From assembly GCA_964654535.1 (NCBI GenBank), contig CAZZIZ010000119.1:1-10809 (forward strand): a stretch of DNA of 10,809 bases, read 5' to 3'. This document shows positions 6,867 through 10,809 of this stretch, piece by piece. This DNA is from CAZZIZ01 sp964654535 (lineage in GTDB: Bacteria > Bacteroidota > Bacteroidia > Chitinophagales > UBA2359). The position numbers and the translations under genes are program-made. Position 1 is the first letter of the stretch. The number at the start of each line of letters is the position of its first letter. Below the pieces are notes generated by a model, which saw only the letters and a program-made list of their open reading frames with translations, did not search any database and was not told the DNA's origin.

Positions 6867-6927
6867 ATCATGTTTAGTCAATAAAAATGAAATAAATACA
6901 ATCCGAATAAATCAAACAAACATCACT

Positions 6928-9600
6928 ATGAGAAAATTTTACTCTATTGCTTTGGTACTACTCGCGCTCTTCTTATGCGATGGTCTACTAGCACAAGTTT
7001 CTGGTCGGGTGATCTCCTCAGACGACGAGCTGGGAATTCCCGGTGTATCGGTCGTGGTAAAAGGCACTACCGTAGGTACTGTTACCGACTTAGATGGAAA
7101 CTATAACATTAATGCATCCGATGGCGACGTCCTGATATTTTCATTCGTTGGAATGCTATCTCAAGAGGCAACTGTTAATGGGAACACCGTTGGGCGTGTT
7201 TCATTATCCGAAGATGCCACATCTCTATCTGAAATGGTTGTGACTGCTACAAGGCAACCAGTAAGGAAAATAAAAACTACTACGGCCATTACCAGCTTGG
7301 GTTCTGGAGAGCTTGCTACCATTCAACCAGAGTCGATTGCCGAGGCCATCACTTCGGTTCCAGGTGTAACCGTAGAGAACAGCCAAGGTCGAAAAGCAAA
7401 CTACAACATCAGAGGTTTCCCTTCTGGCAACACCTACGTAACCACTTTGTTAGATGGACTGCCACTTAACGGTTTTGCTTCGCGATCGGCGGGTGTCACT
7501 GAGTTTCAAGGAATTGACAAAAACGTAGAACGCGTAGAAGTTGTAAGAGGAAGTGGTGCGACCTTATTTGGTCGAGCGGCAGGTGCAGGAGCAGTAAATT
7601 TAGTTTCTAGAACTGCTGGCGATGAGTTTACAGGAGGAGTTTCCCTAACAGCATTTAACACAGTAGTAGAAGATGATCTACCAACTGCTGATGGCTTGGA
7701 TCGTCGAATTGACTACTACCTTTCTGGTCCGATATCAGATAAAATAGGATTCAGTTTAGGTGGGTTTCATTTAGAAGACTCAGGAATAAAAGAATGGGCC
7801 ATTAAGGATAGGGGAAACCAAATTTCGGCAAATCTTGATTTCAACATTTCCGAAAACACTACCATCAGAGTATATGGTATGTTTGGAAACAATCAGTATA
7901 ACAACTTGACGGATTCACCTTATGATCTAGGTCGCGAAAGTCTACCAGACGGCTGGACCAACGCCAATACTTATTATGCAGACAATTCGCAACTTAATTT
8001 CCCCTCTACTTTAGTAGGTAATGCATTCGTGCCTGGATCTCCAGCCACACTTGATGTTAATGGCAGAGAGATTATTCAGAATCAAGCAGATGAAAATAGA
8101 GAAGAAGTGGAAGGCGGTATGATCGGCATATCTGCCGAGATCGGATTGACAGAAGGCCTGAGTGTGGTTGGAAAATTTAGAACTTCTCAATATGATTGGA
8201 GAGATCACAATGAAATTACTTTCACATCTTTCTATGGGATTGATGACAGAATTCTAAGATTGAACGCCAATTCGCAAGGTGATATTTCTGATTTTTTAGG
8301 CGAGGTTAGATTTAACTACGAATTAAAAGGTGATGTTACCAGACATAATTTTAGTATTGGAACCTATTTCAGTTCTGCGGAATATGATCGATTTGGAGGA
8401 TTGCATTGGTATACTGCTGATGTAAACCCAAGACCTACTTATGGATTCTTCGGCCCTCCTGGCACGCCGCCACCTAATGTTTTCTCTTTATCTTCTACTA
8501 CATCTCATCAAGAAGAATCGGTAGTTGCCTTTTTTGTCGGGGATGAAATGGAGATCAACGATAATTTGAGAATAAACGTTGGCCTAAGAACGGATCGAAT
8601 GGAAGGATTTTTCAATAATGATCCAGAAGTTGTCGCCGGTATTGATTATGCTCCAGCGGAGCTAGTAGAAAATGAATTAGATTTCAGCAATTGGTCAGCT
8701 TCAATAGGAGCGAACTATTTGTTTGATGAAAGAACTGCTCTTTACGGTAGCGTCGTACGTGCATTTTCTTTGCCTTCAGTAGGGCTTTCTACTCCTTTAC
8801 CTGAAGACGACGAAATAGTAGTAAACACTGAACTTGGTTTTAGATATGGCGTAGGTGATTTGGGAATCGATGTAGCTGTATTTAACACTACTATAGACAA
8901 TAGAGTAGCGAGTGTTTTTGATCCAGATCCGGCAACGGGTCAGACTTTCGTAAACAGACCAGTTGGAAAGAACACGGTTCGTGGTGGAGAGTTACAATTG
9001 ACTTATGCTCCATTGGCGGTCAAAGGATTGGTATTGAGATCTTCTTTTACTTTGCAACAGTCGGAGTTCGATGGTCTGCAAATAGCATTGAGTACTTTTG
9101 ACGATGACGATGATGAAACAACACCGGAAGTACCTGTTGCTGATTTAAACAACCTGTTTGGACTAGACCTTGTGGAACTAGATCCAGATAATGGTTTGTA
9201 TGCCATAGATGTAACTGGCAATCAAGTTCACAATACACCTACACGCATATTCGCTTTCAATGCAGGTTATAATGCAAGATATTTTGGCGGCGGTTTTGAC
9301 TTGGTTAACTACGGTGGCAGATTTGCGACTTCTCTAAATTTATATGAGACTCCTGACTTTACACAAGTGAATGCTAATATATACGCCAGATTTCCTTTTC
9401 AGAAGGATATGGCTCTAAAGCTTGGCTTGAGAATAAAGAATCTATTTGATTCTGATAATCCTCAGCAAATTGTTATTGGGTCTACTACTGATGATGAGCT
9501 AATTCAGAGACAAGCAACACCTAATTATGACGGCGTTCTTTCTTTTGCCACAATTCAACCACCGAGAAGAATTTTATTAACGCTAGGTTTTGAGTTTTAA
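6928..9600 (+). CDS. TonB-dependent outer membrane receptor with carboxypeptidase-regulatory-like N-terminal domain
   Basis: The 890-aa protein is an outer membrane beta-barrel transporter powered by TonB. A signal peptide (1-22, hydrophobic core ALVLLALFL, cleavage after LLA before Gln23) is followed by a carboxypeptidase-D-regulatory-like domain (about 24-98: GIPGVSVVVKGTTVGTVTD, then FSFVGM). A TonB-box-like segment SEMVVTATRQ is at 101-110. The plug (about 115-235) contains NYNIRGFPSG, LLDGLP and VEVVRGSGATLFGRAAGAG. A barrel of alternating strands follows, ending in LTLGFEF with the expected terminal aromatic residue. The frame is open upstream to a GTG at 6778, but the ATG at 6928 directly precedes the signal peptide and is chosen. 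It lacks the features of SusC and has no SusD partner, so a single-component siderophore- or small-ligand-type receptor is likely. A poly-Asp patch (about residues 724-730) probably lies in a surface loop. Ligand unknown. Confidence 0.95.
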   Translation: MRKFYSIALVLLALFLCDGLLAQVSGRVISSDDELGIPGVSVVVKGTTVGTVTDLDGNYNINASDGDVLIFSFVGMLSQEATVNGNTVGRVSLSEDATSLSEMVVTATRQPVRKIKTTTAITSLGSGELATIQPESIAEAITSVPGVTVENSQGRKANYNIRGFPSGNTYVTTLLDGLPLNGFASRSAGVTEFQGIDKNVERVEVVRGSGATLFGRAAGAGAVNLVSRTAGDEFTGGVSLTAFNTVVEDDLPTADGLDRRIDYYLSGPISDKIGFSLGGFHLEDSGIKEWAIKDRGNQISANLDFNISENTTIRVYGMFGNNQYNNLTDSPYDLGRESLPDGWTNANTYYADNSQLNFPSTLVGNAFVPGSPATLDVNGREIIQNQADENREEVEGGMIGISAEIGLTEGLSVVGKFRTSQYDWRDHNEITFTSFYGIDDRILRLNANSQGDISDFLGEVRFNYELKGDVTRHNFSIGTYFSSAEYDRFGGLHWYTADVNPRPTYGFFGPPGTPPPNVFSLSSTTSHQEESVVAFFVGDEMEINDNLRINVGLRTDRMEGFFNNDPEVVAGIDYAPAELVENELDFSNWSASIGANYLFDERTALYGSVVRAFSLPSVGLSTPLPEDDEIVVNTELGFRYGVGDLGIDVAVFNTTIDNRVASVFDPDPATGQTFVNRPVGKNTVRGGELQLTYAPLAVKGLVLRSSFTLQQSEFDGLQIALSTFDDDDDETTPEVPVADLNNLFGLDLVELDPDNGLYAIDVTGNQVHNTPTRIFAFNAGYNARYFGGGFDLVNYGGRFATSLNLYETPDFTQVNANIYARFPFQKDMALKLGLRIKNLFDSDNPQQIVIGSTTDDELIQRQATPNYDGVLSFATIQPPRRILLTLGFEF

Positions 9601-9738
9601 TAGTTTTTTCATTTTACAAGCCATGACACCCATTTGCTAGTTTGAGTGATTGTGGCTTAACAAGGCTTTTGCAAAAGGGAGTGTAGTAAGACATAGTTCT
9701 ACATTTTCTTTTAAAATGAAATTGTGATTTAATAATAA
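9601..9738. other. Spacer downstream of the receptor gene
   Basis: There is no gene here. A perfect 12-bp palindrome CTTTTGCAAAAG lies at 9666-9677, and a weak pairing AAGCCA (9618-9623) with TGGCTT (9653-9658) is possible. Nothing stronger is visible before the terminator. Confidence 0.4.
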
Positions 9739-9774
9739 AGAGGGGTTTCTTTTGAAATCCCTCTTTTCATTTAT
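9739..9774 (+). terminator. Rho-independent terminator after the TonB receptor gene
   Basis: AGAGGGGTTTC (9739-9749) pairs with GAAATCCCTCT (9754-9764) over 11 bp with one G-U pair and a TTTT loop. A T-rich tail (TTTTCATTTAT) follows. It lies 138 bases past the receptor stop and only about 25 bases before the next start, so it should separate the two plus-strand genes. An A-rich 5' flank may let it work in the other direction too. Confidence 0.85.
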
Positions 9775-9783
9775 GTAATTTGG
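9750..9783 (+). promoter_or_regulatory. Possible weak promoter for the DUF1838 gene, overlapping the terminator
   Basis: TTTTG at 9750-9754 is followed after 21 bases by TAATTTGG (9776-9783), one mismatch from TAnnTTTG. It overlaps the terminator hairpin and would leave a leader of only about 8-10 bases. The alternative is leaky read-through from the receptor gene. The call is weak. Confidence 0.3.
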
Positions 9784-9798
9784 CAAAAACAATTAGCT

Positions 9799-10719
9799 AT
9801 GAAATATTTTTCACTCTGCCTCATTGTACTATTGGTATCCTGTTCTGGCGGCAAGGTCAATTCAGTACAAGAGCAGATTTCGTCTCCGGGTATGTCCGAA
9901 ATGACCGCTCCTTCACTAGACTTAGATCTTGATGATGCCAAAGACAATCTAACTGCTTTTGTTAAAGTACGTGGTTCCTTAACAGAAGGCGAAGAAGTAA
10001 TTTTTTACGCCAATGGTAAAATTTACGGTTTCGTAGATGGTGAGCGTGACAAACCTATGATGGGTTTCGAGATGTACAATATTGGACGATACAAGAAAAC
10101 AGGAGAAGATCAATACGAATTGCTGACTAATGAAGTCTTACTCTACACAGATTTAAAAACGGGCGAAGTGCTTGATACTTATATGAATCCATACACGAAG
10201 GAAGAAGTGAAGGTCTTACACGTTTGGAATTCGCCGGTAAACCAAAAGCAGGCACTGGAGGGTAAGTATGGCAAATGGGGCATAAACCACAACAAGTATG
10301 GCGAGGATATGATTTGTATGAACGCGGACATCTTTCTGGCCTACCCTTCTGCACTGACTGTAGAAGACTATCCAAAAAACTCTCAATCCGATTTGTATGA
10401 AGCAGCCGAGCTATTCCAATTTTTCTTTTCTGAAAAGGATGTAAATAACCCAGATAAGCCGAGTGCTGACTGCACTATTTCCTGGACGCGTATAGGACCG
10501 TGGCTGCCGTGGTTAGAAATGGGGCAGCATTCGGGAAGAATGGTTTACAATGGTGCTGGTTTCAAACTCTTGGAAAAGGACTACGATACTATGCCTAAGG
10601 TATTAACGGATTACGTTATGAAAACGGATCCCAGCTATCGCCATGCTCCAACTGAGTATACCAGTCCAAATGAAACGAGTTGGACTTATTTCAAGAAAAA
10701 GAATCCTGTAAAGAAATAA
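9799..10719 (+). CDS. DUF1838-family lipoprotein
   Basis: This 306-aa protein has a lipoprotein signal peptide with the lipobox LVSC (12-15), Cys15 being the lipidation site. No acidic export tag follows the cysteine, so an inner-leaflet or periplasmic location is more likely than the cell surface. The mature part matches, from memory, the DUF1838 family: NLTAFVKVRGSL (50-61), DTYMNPYTKEEV (126-137), SWTRIGPWLPWLEMG (228-242) and PNETSWTYF (290-298) are its landmark segments. The family is rich in Trp and Tyr and has no known activity. Relatives are often met in catabolic neighbourhoods of Proteobacteria that also carry TonB receptors and SDR genes. It follows the receptor in the same direction but after a strong terminator, so it may be expressed separately. 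Its stop is followed at once by a structured repeat. The start ATG is fixed by the signal peptide. Confidence 0.85.
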   Translation: MKYFSLCLIVLLVSCSGGKVNSVQEQISSPGMSEMTAPSLDLDLDDAKDNLTAFVKVRGSLTEGEEVIFYANGKIYGFVDGERDKPMMGFEMYNIGRYKKTGEDQYELLTNEVLLYTDLKTGEVLDTYMNPYTKEEVKVLHVWNSPVNQKQALEGKYGKWGINHNKYGEDMICMNADIFLAYPSALTVEDYPKNSQSDLYEAAELFQFFFSEKDVNNPDKPSADCTISWTRIGPWLPWLEMGQHSGRMVYNGAGFKLLEKDYDTMPKVLTDYVMKTDPSYRHAPTEYTSPNETSWTYFKKKNPVKK

Positions 10720-10720
10720 C

Positions 10721-10809
10721 CTGGCTTAGGGATAGTAGTGGAAATGAGTGCGCTAAAACTTTAGAGAGCGCCACAGAGCAGAGCGACCAGAGGAAGCTCC
10801 TGCGATGTG
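10721..10809 (+). repeat. Structured intergenic repeat, copy 2 (cut by the window end)
   Basis: The opening block GGGATAGTAGTGGAAA (10729-10744) and GAGTGCG (10746-10752) matches the minus-strand copy near 6826-6850 almost base for base. A small hairpin GCGCT (10750-10754) with AGCGC (10767-10771) follows. Then comes GCAGAGC (10778-10784) with GCTCCTGC (10796-10803) around the loop GACCAGAGGAA, differing from copy 1 by one base. CACA (10772-10775) and TGTG (10806-10809) close that hairpin. The 3' half and the closing block lie outside the window. It begins within a few bases of the DUF1838 stop codon, so it would form the 3' end of that mRNA. Confidence 0.65.

Larger units (their letters stand above)
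6500..6927. other. Divergent regulatory gap between the catabolic operon and the TonB receptor gene
   Basis: This 428-base stretch has no credible gene. From left to right it holds the operon leader with a tandem GTTAAC-type motif (6555-6578), a Bacteroidota-type promoter pointing left (6578-6608), an AT-rich segment (6609-6686) in which I see no rightward promoter matching the consensus, a GC-richer structured repeat (about 6687-6866) and an A-rich segment (6867-6927) just before the receptor start. ATTTTG (6592-6597) and CAAAAT (6604-6609) form an inverted repeat overlapping the -33 element. The rightward promoter is not identified. If it lies left of the repeat, the receptor mRNA would carry the antisense of that element in its leader. 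Confidence 0.7.

Noticed and set aside
6645..6884. Several open frames on both strands in the divergent gap
   Set aside because: They overlap each other and the repeat, are rich in Arg, Ser and Cys with no domain pattern, and are best explained by the GC-rich structured element.
6778..6927. GTG-initiated extension of the TonB receptor by 50 residues
   Set aside because: It starts inside the structured repeat, and a full signal peptide begins exactly at the ATG at 6928.
6928..9600. SusC-type glycan transporter
   Set aside because: The protein is shorter than usual SusC proteins, the plug motifs are of the ordinary receptor type, and no SusD gene follows.

Overview
The window looks like a chromosomal segment of a Bacteroidota bacterium (Flavobacteriia or Cytophagia type). 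Three things point there: a TonB-dependent receptor that begins with a carboxypeptidase-regulatory-like domain, a promoter that fits the Bacteroidota consensus (TTG, 18-base spacer, TAnnTTTG), and intergenic structured repeats of a kind common in that phylum. Ribosome binding sites are weak or absent throughout, which is also usual there. No rRNA, tRNA, transposase, CRISPR array or phage gene is visible.

Layout. From about 6.6 kb leftwards the minus strand carries a tight seven-gene unit with gaps of 0 to 14 bases. In transcription order it encodes a DUF3598-like small protein, an aconitase/isopropylmalate-dehydratase-type large subunit, its small subunit, an HpcH/HpaI-type aldolase, a HapK/REDY-like small protein, a short-chain dehydrogenase, and a hydantoinase/oxoprolinase A-type ATPase. 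Divergently on the plus strand, across a 428-base regulatory gap, lie a TonB-dependent receptor (890 aa) and, after a strong terminator, a DUF1838 lipoprotein.

How the genes may work together. The enzymes form a plausible catabolic route: hydration or dehydration of a hydroxy acid, retro-aldol cleavage, NAD-dependent oxidation, and ATP-dependent opening or carboxylation of a substrate. The receptor and lipoprotein could handle uptake. The substrate cannot be read from the sequence. The dehydratase subunits depart from canonical active-site motifs and the HyuA protein has no HyuB partner here, so the pathway may not be one of the textbook routes.

Repeats. Three copies of one structured intergenic element occur: at the left edge (+), in the divergent promoter region (-) and at the right edge (+, cut by the window end). 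The conserved end blocks are shared, while the central stems differ in sequence but still pair. This is the most unusual non-coding signal in the window.
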